Shown: positions 1-9,491 of the stretch, piece after piece
Position numbering within the stretch: the first letter of the stretch is position 1
Layout of the letters: every line of letters starts with the position of its first letter
Assembly (NCBI RefSeq): GCF_000312365.2
Contig: NZ_HG003686.1
Location: 96,857 to 160,856 of the forward strand
Reading direction: 5' to 3'
DNA from: Anaerococcus provencensis
Lineage (GTDB): Bacteria > Bacillota > Clostridia > Tissierellales > Peptoniphilaceae
Length of the DNA: 64,000 nt
Translations under genes and position numbers: made by a program
Notes under the pieces: generated by a model
Database searches by the model: none
Seen by the model: the letters and a program-made list of their open reading frames with translations, nothing else
What the model was told of the DNA's origin: nothing

Positions 1-1
1 A

Positions 2-775
2 CAATTAAAACAACTTTTGATATTTAACAATGAAAACAATATAAAGACGACCGTAATAGGACTTGGATCAAATCTTCTTATAACTGATAAGGGTATAAGG
101 GGATGTGTCTTAATCTTAGCAGATAATTACGATGATATTAAGCTTAATGGAACTGAAATAACTGTGCTTGCGGGTACTTCACTAAATAAAGCGGCAAAAT
201 ATTCAATTGCTCATGGCCTAACTGGTATGGAAGAAATATCTGGTATACCAGGGTCAGTTGGTGGGGCAGTTTCTATGAATGCTGGCGCTTATGGCAAGGA
301 AATCAAAGATGTTTGCATAAGTGTGAAAGCATTTGACCTAGCTGGCAATGAATATAATTTTACAAATGATCAGATGAACTTTTCCTACAGGCATTCAAAA
401 ATATTTGACCAAGATCTCATAGTTTCTAGCGCTACTTTTAAATTACAAAATGATGATAAAAACGAAGCTATGGAAAAGTATGAAGATTATACAAATAGGC
501 GTGAAACCAAACAACCACTAGATAAGAAATCAGCAGGCTCAACTTTTAAGAGACCTGAGGGTTCATATGCATCTAAGCTTATTGATGAATGTGGACTTAG
601 GGGTTACAGAGTAGGAGATTGCCAAGTTAGCGAAAAGCACTGTGGATTTATCATCAATGCAGGAGAAGCTACTAGTGCTGATATGCTAGCCTTCATAGAA
701 GAAGTTGCTAGCATTGTTTATGAAAAAACAGGTTTTAAGTTAGAACGTGAGGTTAAATTAATCGGAGACTTATAA
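2..775 (+). CDS. murB: UDP-N-acetylenolpyruvoylglucosamine reductase, 5' end outside window
   Basis: MurB makes UDP-N-acetylmuramate by NADPH-dependent reduction of the enolpyruvyl group, a cytoplasmic step of peptidoglycan precursor synthesis. The frame is already open at base 2, so the gene begins upstream; a TTG at 17 is only an internal codon. Visible family marks are the FAD-binding GLGSNLLITDKG near the left edge, GLTGMEEISGIPGSVGGA, the catalytic-region KSAGSTFKRPEG, and CGFIINAGEATSAD near the end. About 257 residues are present against roughly 300 for the family, so some 40-50 are missing. The stop overlaps the rapZ start by one base (TAATG), which indicates translational coupling. 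Confidence 0.95.
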   Translation, partial: QLKQLLIFNNENNIKTTVIGLGSNLLITDKGIRGCVLILADNYDDIKLNGTEITVLAGTSLNKAAKYSIAHGLTGMEEISGIPGSVGGAVSMNAGAYGKEIKDVCISVKAFDLAGNEYNFTNDQMNFSYRHSKIFDQDLIVSSATFKLQNDDKNEAMEKYEDYTNRRETKQPLDKKSAGSTFKRPEGSYASKLIDECGLRGYRVGDCQVSEKHCGFIINAGEATSADMLAFIEEVASIVYEKTGFKLEREVKLIGDL

Positions 776-1623
776 TGAAACTTAAGATAATTACTGGTTT
801 AAGTGGATCTGGAAAGACAACTGCCCTAAGAGCTTATGAAGATATGGGTTATTATGCTATGGACAATTCTCCAGCATATTTGATTGAGAAATTCATCGAA
901 CTAAATGAAACTCAAGCAAATCCTATTGAAAAAATGGCAGTTGTAATAGATTTCCGATCCCACAATCTAGACAGCGATATGAAACAATCTTTTCTAAATC
1001 TCAAAGAGAAGAACGAGGATACTGAAATTATATATATTTATTGTAATGACAGTGTGCTTTTGACTAGATATAATGAACATCGCCGACCTCATCCACTGGG
1101 TGACTATGGCAATGTAGCAGACGGTATAGAAAAGGAAAAAGAACTTTTAAAGGAAATAAGGCAAATATCTGATAGATTCATAGATACCAGTAATTATAAT
1201 GCAAAAGAACTTAAGAAAGTTATAGAAGACTCTGCATCTAACGAGAACAATATGATAATAAATCTCTTATCATTTGGCTACAAGTATGGTGTTAGCGAGG
1301 ACTTTGACTTTATCTTTGATGTAAGATTTTTGCCAAACCCATTTTATATTTATGAGCTTAAGCCACTTAATGGAACTGATGAAAAGCTTAAAGCTTATTT
1401 GGACCAATTTCCTATAATTGATGAGTTTTTGGATGATACTTATAAGTTATTAACAAAACTAATTCCAGAGTTTAAGAATCAAGGCAAAAATACCCTAACT
1501 ATTGCAATTGGATGCACAGGGGGCAAGCACAGGTCAGTTTATATTGCCCAAGCTTTGTATGAAAAAATGAAAGATGATGACTATATATTAATTATGAAAC
1601 ACAGAGAAAAGGATAGGTGGTAA
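775..1623 (+). CDS. rapZ: RNase adapter / nucleotide-binding protein RapZ (YvcJ)
   Basis: 282 residues, the usual length for RapZ/YvcJ. The N-terminal P-loop GLSGSGKTTA (residues 8-17) binds nucleotide. The C-terminal domain carries the family signature GCTGGKHRSV. In other bacteria the protein controls amino-sugar metabolism through RNA or binds GTP; the role in this host is inferred. It overlaps murB by one base and is one base from the phosphatase gene, so it belongs to one operon with murB and whiA. Confidence 0.93.
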   Translation: MKLKIITGLSGSGKTTALRAYEDMGYYAMDNSPAYLIEKFIELNETQANPIEKMAVVIDFRSHNLDSDMKQSFLNLKEKNEDTEIIYIYCNDSVLLTRYNEHRRPHPLGDYGNVADGIEKEKELLKEIRQISDRFIDTSNYNAKELKKVIEDSASNENNMIINLLSFGYKYGVSEDFDFIFDVRFLPNPFYIYELKPLNGTDEKLKAYLDQFPIIDEFLDDTYKLLTKLIPEFKNQGKNTLTIAIGCTGGKHRSVYIAQALYEKMKDDDYILIMKHREKDRW

Positions 1624-1624
1624 A

Positions 1625-2341
1625 ATGCAATATTACAAAAGACTACCCTTAGAAGATGTAAAAAATGCTAGGGAACTTGGTGGTGTGCCAACCATGGATG
1701 GAAAAGTCACCAAGTGGGGCAAATTTTTGAGGACAGCAACCCTAGATGATATAAAAATTGATGATATTAAAACATTAAAAGACTACGGTGTAGAATCAAT
1801 AATCGACTTAAGAAGAGCAGGAGAGATTCCCTTTGATAGCAAGTCACATGAGCTGATCAAAGAAAACTTCAACTACAATCATATTTCTCTAGCTCCATCT
1901 GAAGAATTCCGCAAGGAAGAAATACAGCAAATTATCAATAAAGAAGTATCTATTGGTTCTACTTATAGAAATCTTATTGATAATTATCCTAAGATTAAAG
2001 AGATTATGGAAGTATTTGCAACAACCGATGGCATAAGTCTATTTCACTGCCAAGAGGGCAAGGATAGAACAGGCATTATTTCCATGATTTTGATGGGCCT
2101 TGCCAATGTTGGTAGATCTGACATTATAGCTGATTATGAAGTTTCATCAGCCTACCTTGGATATATAGAAAGATATGATGAAAATGAACCATATTCAGTA
2201 TTTAGGATTACCAATCCATATTATATGAGAGAAGCATATGAATACGTAGCTCGTAAATACGATTCTTTTGAAGAATACCTAGCTTATGCAGGTGTAGACG
2301 AAAATACCATTAATAAGGTTAAGAACAAATTATTAGACTAG
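1625..2341 (+). CDS. Tyrosine/dual-specificity protein phosphatase family protein
   Basis: 238 residues. The segment FHCQEGKDRTG contains the CX5R phosphate loop (Cys, then Gln-Glu-Gly-Lys-Asp, then Arg) of cysteine phosphatases. The N-terminal NARELGG and the later IIDLRRAGEI match the Tyr_phosphatase3-like family (PtpB/LipA type). The substrate could be phosphotyrosine protein or a phosphoinositide-like molecule; the sequence does not decide. It lies one base after rapZ and directly before whiA, the position usually held by yvcK/glmR in Firmicutes. Confidence 0.85.
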   Translation: MQYYKRLPLEDVKNARELGGVPTMDGKVTKWGKFLRTATLDDIKIDDIKTLKDYGVESIIDLRRAGEIPFDSKSHELIKENFNYNHISLAPSEEFRKEEIQQIINKEVSIGSTYRNLIDNYPKIKEIMEVFATTDGISLFHCQEGKDRTGIISMILMGLANVGRSDIIADYEVSSAYLGYIERYDENEPYSVFRITNPYYMREAYEYVARKYDSFEEYLAYAGVDENTINKVKNKLLD

Positions 2342-2350
2342 GTGGTAAAA

Positions 2351-3244
2351 ATGTCTTTTTCAAAAAGATGTAAAAAAGAAGTTTTAAAAAAAGACCCTAT
2401 AGATACCCACGCAGAATTACTTACATTTTTTCAGTATATTTCAAGTATAAGGATATCAAAGGCAAGCTATCAGGTGATTTTTAAGACTTATTCAAATACC
2501 ATAGCCAGATATATTTACAATCTAATCAAACAAGTATATGATTATTCTCCAATCTTTGAGATAAAAGATATGGATAAGGATAGGTTGTTTTCAGTAATTG
2601 TTGAAGATGAACCTATTTCAGAAGAACTCATGGATGCTTCTAATATGTTTTTTATAAACAAGGATTCTTATTTGGAAGATATTTCTCTGGATGATATAAA
2701 ATCATATCTTAAAATCGCCTTTGTACTAAAAGGATCCATAAACGACCCTCAACGAGGCTATAATCTTGAGATTTCAACAAATTCTATAGAAGAATCAATA
2801 CTAACAAAAGAATCTATGGATATCTTTGACCTAAATCCCAAAATAAATGACAAGGGAGAAATCAAAGTAGTCTATCTTAAAGATTCAGATAAGATTTCAG
2901 ACTTTTTGGCTATAATTGGTGCCAATAAGTCCTTGTTTGAGCTTGAAGATGTGAGAGCCATGAAGTCGATTAGAAATGATATCAATAGGCAAACTAATTT
3001 TGATAAGGCCAACATTGATAGAACTGTGAATGCATCACTAAAGCAAGTAGATGCCATAAAGGCAATATTTAACGCTGGTATGATTGATGATTTGTCAGCT
3101 GAGATGAAAGAGTTGGCAGAGCTTAGACTAGTAAACCCCTATACTTCTATAGAAGAATTGGGACAAATGTTAGATCCGCCTATGAGCAAGTCCAAGGTTA
3201 ATTATAGGTTACAGAAATTTATTAAGATGGCTGAAGATTTGTGA
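2351..3244 (+). CDS. whiA: DNA-binding protein WhiA
   Basis: 297 residues from the chosen ATG. The frame is open from a GTG at 2342, but the TAGGTGG over that GTG serves better as the ribosome site for the ATG at 2351, and MSFSKRCKKEVLKK is the usual WhiA beginning. The N-terminal half is a degenerate LAGLIDADG-like domain. The C-terminal part has the helix-turn-helix with ELRLVNPYTSIEELGQ and MSKSKVNYRLQK. WhiA influences cell division and chromosome segregation in Firmicutes and sporulation in actinomycetes. It ends the murB-rapZ-phosphatase-whiA run. Confidence 0.93.
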   Translation: MSFSKRCKKEVLKKDPIDTHAELLTFFQYISSIRISKASYQVIFKTYSNTIARYIYNLIKQVYDYSPIFEIKDMDKDRLFSVIVEDEPISEELMDASNMFFINKDSYLEDISLDDIKSYLKIAFVLKGSINDPQRGYNLEISTNSIEESILTKESMDIFDLNPKINDKGEIKVVYLKDSDKISDFLAIIGANKSLFELEDVRAMKSIRNDINRQTNFDKANIDRTVNASLKQVDAIKAIFNAGMIDDLSAEMKELAELRLVNPYTSIEELGQMLDPPMSKSKVNYRLQKFIKMAEDL

Positions 3245-3274
3245 AAACAAGTCTTTTTTAATTAAGGATTAAGT

Positions 3275-6200
3275 ATGGAAAATAAATTTACTCACCTACA
3301 TGTGCATACAGAATATTCACTATTAGATGGATTTTCTAGGATAAATCAACTACTTGATAGGTGCCAAGAATTGAATATGGATTCTATTGCCATAACAGAC
3401 CACGGGCAGATGTATGGGGTTATAGAGTTTTATAAAGCAGCCAAAGCAAGAAATATCAAGCCAATTATAGGTTGTGAAGTCTATATATCAGAGGATGATT
3501 ATCTCAAAAAAGATCCTAGCAACAAGCGCTACTACCATCTGATTTTGCTTGCCAAAAACAAAGAGGGCTATAAGAATTTACTAAAAATAGTATCCGAAGC
3601 CTATGTAAATGGATTTTATTACAAGCCAAGGATTGACTTTGACTTTATAAAAAATCACAAGGATGGGCTCATCGCCCTAAGTGCCTGCCTAAATGGTGAA
3701 GTAAATCAGAGAATTTTAGAAAATGATATCAAAAAAGCCTATGAAACAGCCGAAAAATACAAGGACTTATTTGGCAAAGATAATTATTACTTGGAGCTGC
3801 AAAACCATGGCCTAAGAGAGCAAAGGCAGGTTAATGAAGTTTTAAACAAAATCCACAAGGACTTGGACATAGAACTTGTAGCCACTAACGATGTACATTA
3901 CATAAACAAGGAAGATGCCTACTACCAGGACGTACTCTTGTGCGTACAAACCGGTTCTTTGATTAAAGATGAAGATAGGATGAAAATGCCTGCCGATGAA
4001 TTTTACCTAAAAAGCTATGACCAGATGCAGGCGATTTTTAAAGACTATGATAGGGCAATATCAAATACCCAAAAGATTGCAGATATGTGCAATCTAGAGA
4101 TAGGATTTCACAATCCTCACCTTCCATACTTTAGTAAATTACCAGAGAACACTACAAACCTTGAGTATTTGACAGATTTGGTTGACCAAGGCTTGGCAAA
4201 AAAGTATGAAAATGTGACAGAAGAAATTAGATCACGTGCCCAAAAAGAGATTACCGTAATCAACAACATGGGCTATATAGATTACTTTTTAATAGTATGG
4301 GACTTTGTAAAATATGCCAAAGACCACGACATAGCAGTAGGACCAGGCCGTGGATCGGCAGCAGGCTCCATTGTCTCCTATGCCTTAGACATCACCCAAA
4401 TAGATCCAATTAAATACCATTTAATCTTTGAGCGTTTTCTAAATCCTGAAAGGGTATCCATGCCAGATATAGACATAGACTTCGACTATGTCAGACGTGA
4501 CGAAGTAGTAGAATATGTAAACGAACTTTATGGCAGAGACCACGTATCTCAAATTGTAACTTTTGGTAGGATGCAGGCTAGAAATGCTATAAGAGATGTG
4601 GGAAGAGTCCTTGATATTTCTTATGGCAAAGTAGATAGGATAGCGAAATTAGTTCCACAGGTAATTAATATGACCCTAGACAGGGCCCTTGAGGAATCGG
4701 ATAAGTTCAGAGAAGCTTATAAAAACGATGCAGAAAGCAAGAGACTAATAGATACTGCAAGAAAACTAGAAGCTCTTCCTCGTCACACTTCAATACATGC
4801 GGCGGGTGTTGTAATGAGCAAGGAAATCTTGACAGACATAGTACCTTTGGCCTTATCAAATGATCTCGTAGTCACCCAATACAATATGACTGAAATAGAA
4901 GAGTTGGGTCTACTAAAGATGGACTTTTTGGGACTAAGAAACCTCACAGTTATCAAAGATACCATAAAGGATGTCAAAAAAAACCGTGGCATAGAAATTG
5001 ACATAGAAAAGATTGATGAAAATGATCCAAATGTCATAAAACAGTTCAATAAGGCTAAAACCATAGGTTTATTCCAATTTGAGTCTGCAGGCATGAGAAA
5101 TTTCTTGAAAAATTTAAAGCCGACAGTTTTTGATGACCTTATAGCAGCAAACTCTCTTTTTAGACCAGGGCCAATGGATGAGATACCGACATACATCCAC
5201 AACAAAAACAATCCTGAAGACATAACATACATTGATGAGAAATTAAAGCCAATACTTGGAGTGACTTATGGAATCATAGTTTACCAAGAGCAGGTAATGC
5301 AAATAGTTCAACAGCTTGGGGGTTTTTCTCTAGGAGAAGCTGACAATTTAAGACGTGCCATGAGTAAGAAAAAGATGGATGTAATGGAAGCCAATAGAGA
5401 AGTATTTGTCCACGGCAAGGTCGATGAAGATGGCAATGTCTTAGTACCAGGCTGTATGAGAAACGGCGTAAGCGAGAAAAATGCAAATATAATTTATGAT
5501 GAAATGATATCTTTTGCCAAGTACGCCTTTAACAAATCTCACTCAGCCGCTTATTCATTGGTTGCTATACAAACAGCATATTTGAAACACTATTTCCCAG
5601 AAGAATATATGGCCAATCTCATATCATCTGTCATGGACAATACATCTAAACTTTACACCTATATAAGCGAAACAAAATCAATGGGAATTGATCTGATAGC
5701 CCCAGATGTCAACATTTCCTACGAAAATTTCCATGCAAAAGATGGCAAAATAATATTTGGCCTATCTGCCATCAAAAATCTAGGAATAAACTTTATAAAT
5801 GCAATTGTAGGCAGCCGCAATGAGGGAGGGAAATTTTTGAATTTCAAAGATTTCCTAGAAAGAGTTGAGGCCTACGATTCAAGAGCTCTTAACAAAAAAG
5901 GGCTTGAGTCACTTATCAAGGCTGGTGCATTTGATTCTATGGGATATATGAGAAGTAGGCTTATGGCTGTCTATGAGTCAGCTATGACCAATGTCCACGA
6001 GGGTCAAAAGATAAATGTCAAGGGGCAAATGAACCTACTGGACTTTGCTGATGATTCAGCTACAAAGTCAACAGACGATATCAATATGCCAGAAATCAAC
6101 GAGTATCTAAAAAAGGTTAAACTTTCTTTGGAAAAAGATGTGCTAGGTTTTTATATATCTGACCATCCCTTAAGCGATGCTAGCGATAGACTATCAAAGA

Positions 6201-6730
6201 TAGTAAATTTTAGAACTTCATTCAAAGAAGAACTGACAGATTTAGAAATCCAGAGATTGGACAACAAATACGTGACTATGGCTGGAATTATCACTGGCAA
6301 ATCTGAGATAATGACCAAATCGAGAACTCTTATGTCCTTTGCAAGCTTAGAAGATATGTATGGGACAATTGAGATGGTAATCTTCCCAGAGCCTTACAGA
6401 AAATATAGAAATTTGATTGAAGAAGATAATGTAGTCCTTGTAAAGGGTAAATTACAAGTAGATGAAAATGACGTGAAATTACTGACATCAGAATTTATCG
6501 ACATAGAAAGTTTGAATCTTAAAGTTTTATACCTGAAAACTGAATATAACAGGTATAATAATTTGAAGAGCATATTACAAGAAGCTCCGGGAGACACTCC
6601 TGTTGCGATATATTTTGCGGATAAGAATAAATCAGTCAAACTTGACCAGAAACTTTGGATTAATATTAATGATAATTTAATGGAAAAACTGTATAATTTT
6701 CTTGGAAAAGAAAATGTTAAGTTGAATTAA
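3275..6730 (+). CDS. dnaE: DNA polymerase III subunit alpha (DnaE)
   Basis: 1151 residues. The N-terminal PHP domain begins with HLHVHTEYSLLDGFSR. The polymerase core has GPGRGSAAGSIVSYAL and the catalytic PDIDIDFD (metal-binding Asp). Later come SIHAAGVV, the FRPGPMDEIP segment, FNKSHSAAYSLVA and a C-terminal OB fold (residues ~985-1060). The length and the absence of an inserted DEDD exonuclease fit DnaE rather than PolC. It is the replicative or lesion-tolerant polymerase subunit that extends primers. pfkA starts 8 bases after its stop, a common clostridial gene order. Confidence 0.96.
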   Translation: MENKFTHLHVHTEYSLLDGFSRINQLLDRCQELNMDSIAITDHGQMYGVIEFYKAAKARNIKPIIGCEVYISEDDYLKKDPSNKRYYHLILLAKNKEGYKNLLKIVSEAYVNGFYYKPRIDFDFIKNHKDGLIALSACLNGEVNQRILENDIKKAYETAEKYKDLFGKDNYYLELQNHGLREQRQVNEVLNKIHKDLDIELVATNDVHYINKEDAYYQDVLLCVQTGSLIKDEDRMKMPADEFYLKSYDQMQAIFKDYDRAISNTQKIADMCNLEIGFHNPHLPYFSKLPENTTNLEYLTDLVDQGLAKKYENVTEEIRSRAQKEITVINNMGYIDYFLIVWDFVKYAKDHDIAVGPGRGSAAGSIVSYALDITQIDPIKYHLIFERFLNPERVSMPDIDIDFDYVRRDEVVEYVNELYGRDHVSQIVTFGRMQARNAIRDVGRVLDISYGKVDRIAKLVPQVINMTLDRALEESDKFREAYKNDAESKRLIDTARKLEALPRHTSIHAAGVVMSKEILTDIVPLALSNDLVVTQYNMTEIEELGLLKMDFLGLRNLTVIKDTIKDVKKNRGIEIDIEKIDENDPNVIKQFNKAKTIGLFQFESAGMRNFLKNLKPTVFDDLIAANSLFRPGPMDEIPTYIHNKNNPEDITYIDEKLKPILGVTYGIIVYQEQVMQIVQQLGGFSLGEADNLRRAMSKKKMDVMEANREVFVHGKVDEDGNVLVPGCMRNGVSEKNANIIYDEMISFAKYAFNKSHSAAYSLVAIQTAYLKHYFPEEYMANLISSVMDNTSKLYTYISETKSMGIDLIAPDVNISYENFHAKDGKIIFGLSAIKNLGINFINAIVGSRNEGGKFLNFKDFLERVEAYDSRALNKKGLESLIKAGAFDSMGYMRSRLMAVYESAMTNVHEGQKINVKGQMNLLDFADDSATKSTDDINMPEINEYLKKVKLSLEKDVLGFYISDHPLSDASDRLSKIVNFRTSFKEELTDLEIQRLDNKYVTMAGIITGKSEIMTKSRTLMSFASLEDMYGTIEMVIFPEPYRKYRNLIEEDNVVLVKGKLQVDENDVKLLTSEFIDIESLNLKVLYLKTEYNRYNNLKSILQEAPGDTPVAIYFADKNKSVKLDQKLWININDNLMEKLYNFLGKENVKLN

Positions 6731-6738
6731 GGAGAATT

Positions 6739-7698
6739 ATGAAAACTATAGGAATTTTAACAAGTGGTGGCGATGCGCCAGGTATGAACTCTGCTATTAG
6801 AGCTGCAGTTCGTACAGCATTAAACAGTGGAATGAGAATAAAGGGTATCAGAAATGGATACGATGGCTTGATGAAAGGTGATATCTATGAGATGAATGTT
6901 TCATCTGTTGCAGATATCATACATAAGGGTGGTACCATACTTGGTACTGCAAGAAGCCTAGAATTCAAAGGTAAGAAGGGCCAAGAAAGAGGTGCCCAAA
7001 TCCTAACAGATTATGGTATAGAAGGTCTTATTGTAATCGGTGGTGACGGATCTTTCCAAGGAGCTAAGGCTCTTTCAGATCTTGGTATCAAAACAGTGGG
7101 AATCCCAGGAACTATAGACAACGATATGGGCTATACTGATTTTACAATTGGATTTTTCACAGCTATGGAAACTGTATCCGATGCTGTAGGAAAACTCCGT
7201 GACACATCAAGCTCTCACGGTAGGGCTGTTGTAATAGAAGTAATGGGTAGAAACTGTGGAGACTTGGCACTATTTTCTGGTCTTGCAGGTGGCGCAGAAT
7301 CAATTATCGTACCTGAACACGAATTTTCAATAGATGATATCATTGAAAAGATGGAACACGGCAAAAAAAGAGGAAAACTTCACCATCTTATAACTCTAGC
7401 AGAGGGAGTTGGTGACCCATACTCTGTAGCAAATGAACTAGAAGAAAAGACAGGAATTGAAACAAAGGTTACAGTCTTAGGTCACGTACAAAGGGGCGGC
7501 TCACCATCAACAGTTGATAGACTTCTTGGCTCAACAATGGGAGCTCGTGCAGTAGAACTTTTACAAGAAGAGAAGACAGGCCTTGCTATTGGATATGCTA
7601 ATGGAAAACTTATTGAAGTTAGCATTGATGAAGCAATAAATTCTAAGTCACAATTTAACGAGAAACTTTACTCATTAGCAAATAATCTTTCAAGATAG
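6739..7698 (+). CDS. pfkA: ATP-dependent 6-phosphofructokinase
   Basis: 319 residues, the standard bacterial PfkA length. It phosphorylates fructose 6-phosphate to fructose 1,6-bisphosphate in cytoplasmic glycolysis. Seen: ATP-site GGDAPGMNSAIR (residues ~10-21), GGDGSFQGA, the catalytic PGTIDNDMGYTD with the TIDND aspartates, and the substrate-binding EVMGRNCGDLA and GHVQRGGSP. A GGAG ribosome site precedes the ATG. It is followed 14 bases later by pyk, so the two glycolytic enzymes are co-transcribed with dnaE. Confidence 0.97.
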   Translation: MKTIGILTSGGDAPGMNSAIRAAVRTALNSGMRIKGIRNGYDGLMKGDIYEMNVSSVADIIHKGGTILGTARSLEFKGKKGQERGAQILTDYGIEGLIVIGGDGSFQGAKALSDLGIKTVGIPGTIDNDMGYTDFTIGFFTAMETVSDAVGKLRDTSSSHGRAVVIEVMGRNCGDLALFSGLAGGAESIIVPEHEFSIDDIIEKMEHGKKRGKLHHLITLAEGVGDPYSVANELEEKTGIETKVTVLGHVQRGGSPSTVDRLLGSTMGARAVELLQEEKTGLAIGYANGKLIEVSIDEAINSKSQFNEKLYSLANNLSR

Positions 7699-7712
7699 GA
7701 AGGAATCATAAT

Positions 7713-9491
7713 ATGAATCAAATGCCAGAACACTTAAAAAAGACAAAAATTGTTTGTACCATAGGCCCATCATCTGAGGCACCAGAAATCCTTGAAGAAC
7801 TTGTAAAAAGTGGGATGAATGTTGCAAGGCTAAACTTTTCCCATGGTACACATGAAGAACACTTAGAAAAAATTAAAACTATAAGAAAAATTAGACGTAA
7901 ACTCAATTCACCTATAGCTATAATGCTAGATACTAAGGGACCAGAAATTAGAACTGGTAACTTTGACGTTGACGAAATTTTCCTAAAGCCGGGAGATACA
8001 TTCACACTAACAACTAGGGATGTGATTGGTAACCAAGATATAGTATCTGTATCTTATGCTGGTTTGCCAGAAGATGTTGAAGTAGGAAGTGAAATATTTA
8101 TAGACGATGGTCTAGTACAACTAGAAGTTGTTGAGATCAAAGATGGCACAGACGTAGTTTGTAAAGCACTAAATAACGGTGTTTTATCCAACCACAAGGG
8201 TGTAAACTTACCAGGACGTCAAACAAATCTTCCAGCAATAACACCAAAGGATATAGATGACATCAAATTTGGTATAGAAAATGATATTGACTTCATAGCT
8301 GCATCCTTTGTCCGCAAAAAAGAAGACGTATATGACATCAGAAGAGTTCTAGAAGATCATGGCGGAGAAAACATCAAAATCATTTCAAAAATAGAATCTC
8401 AAGAAGGTGTAGATAACCTCGATGAAATCATCGAAGCATCTGATGGTATCATGGTTGCCCGTGGTGATTTGGGTATAGAAATTCGTACAGAACTTATACC
8501 AATTGTCCAAAAAGAGATGATCAGAAAGGCAAACCTTGCATCCAAACCAGTTATAACAGCAACACAAATGCTTGACTCTATGATTAGAAACCCAAGACCA
8601 ACACGTGCGGAAACAACTGACGTAGCAAATGCTATCATAGACGGAACAGACTGTGTAATGCTTTCTGGCGAGACAGCTGGTGGTAAGTATCCAGTTGAAG
8701 CAGTTCGTACCATGAGAAACATCTGTATAACAACAGAACTATCAGATGACTTTAACAAGAACGTATACGAAACTGACATATCAAGCTTCAACAACGTTAC
8801 AAACTCTATAGCAAGAAATACTTGTGAAATTGCCAAGGAACTTGATGCATCAGCTATCATTTCTTGTACATCAAGTGGTAATACATCAAGGGTTATTTCC
8901 AAATTTAAACCAAGAACAAATATCGTTGCAGCAACAACAACAGAAAAAGTTGCAAGACAACTATCAGTTGTTTGGGGAGTATATCCAATAGTAATCCAAG
9001 AAGCCAAAGAAACAGATGAACTTATCGAAAGAGCAATATTTGGAGCTATTAACGAGAATTATGTTAATGAGGGAGACTTGACAGTAGTAACAGCTGGTAT
9101 CCCACTAGGTATTTCTGGTAACTCAAACCTAATCAAAGTTCACATCATAGGCGATATTATCACAAGCGGTACAGGTATAGGAACCAAATCTGTTGCAGGA
9201 AAAGTATGCCTTGCATCAACCAAAAAAGAACTAGAAGAGAAATTTGAAGAAGGAGATATCCTAGTAGCCAAATTTACAGACTCTGATATCACAGAATACA
9301 TCGAAAAAGCAAAAGCTATAGTAACAGAAGAAGGCGGACTAACAAGCCACACAGCTATAGCAGCAGTACACTTTGGAATCCCTGCTGTAGTAGGTGCATT
9401 TAACATCAGAAACTTAGTAAATGATGGCGATATAATCACAGTCGATCCAATCGGCGGAGTAATTTACAAAGGAGAAACGAAAGTTATCTAA
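7713..9491 (+). CDS. pyk: Pyruvate kinase with C-terminal phosphohistidine-like domain
   Basis: 592 residues. It transfers phosphate from PEP to ADP, the last glycolytic step. Residues 1-~475 are the classical barrel plus C domain: KIVCTIGPSS, LNFSHGTHEEH, MLDTKGPEIRTG, the DGIMVARGDLGIE loop and KPVITATQMLDSM. Residues ~490-590 form the extra PEP-utilizer-like mobile domain with GGLTSHTAIAAVHFGIPAVVG, found in Bacillus and related pyruvate kinases; the His lies in the usual TSHTA motif. The start at 7713 has an AGGAAGGA site; a second ATG lies four codons in (MNQM). The stop overlaps the rlmD start by one base. Confidence 0.96.
   Translation: MNQMPEHLKKTKIVCTIGPSSEAPEILEELVKSGMNVARLNFSHGTHEEHLEKIKTIRKIRRKLNSPIAIMLDTKGPEIRTGNFDVDEIFLKPGDTFTLTTRDVIGNQDIVSVSYAGLPEDVEVGSEIFIDDGLVQLEVVEIKDGTDVVCKALNNGVLSNHKGVNLPGRQTNLPAITPKDIDDIKFGIENDIDFIAASFVRKKEDVYDIRRVLEDHGGENIKIISKIESQEGVDNLDEIIEASDGIMVARGDLGIEIRTELIPIVQKEMIRKANLASKPVITATQMLDSMIRNPRPTRAETTDVANAIIDGTDCVMLSGETAGGKYPVEAVRTMRNICITTELSDDFNKNVYETDISSFNNVTNSIARNTCEIAKELDASAIISCTSSGNTSRVISKFKPRTNIVAATTTEKVARQLSVVWGVYPIVIQEAKETDELIERAIFGAINENYVNEGDLTVVTAGIPLGISGNSNLIKVHIIGDIITSGTGIGTKSVAGKVCLASTKKELEEKFEEGDILVAKFTDSDITEYIEKAKAIVTEEGGLTSHTAIAAVHFGIPAVVGAFNIRNLVNDGDIITVDPIGGVIYKGETKVI

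Noticed and set aside
8399..9007. Long minus-strand open frames inside pyk and in the tape-measure gene (41163-41873)
   Set aside because: They lie opposite strongly conserved coding sequence, lack ribosome sites and show no family features; they are shadows.
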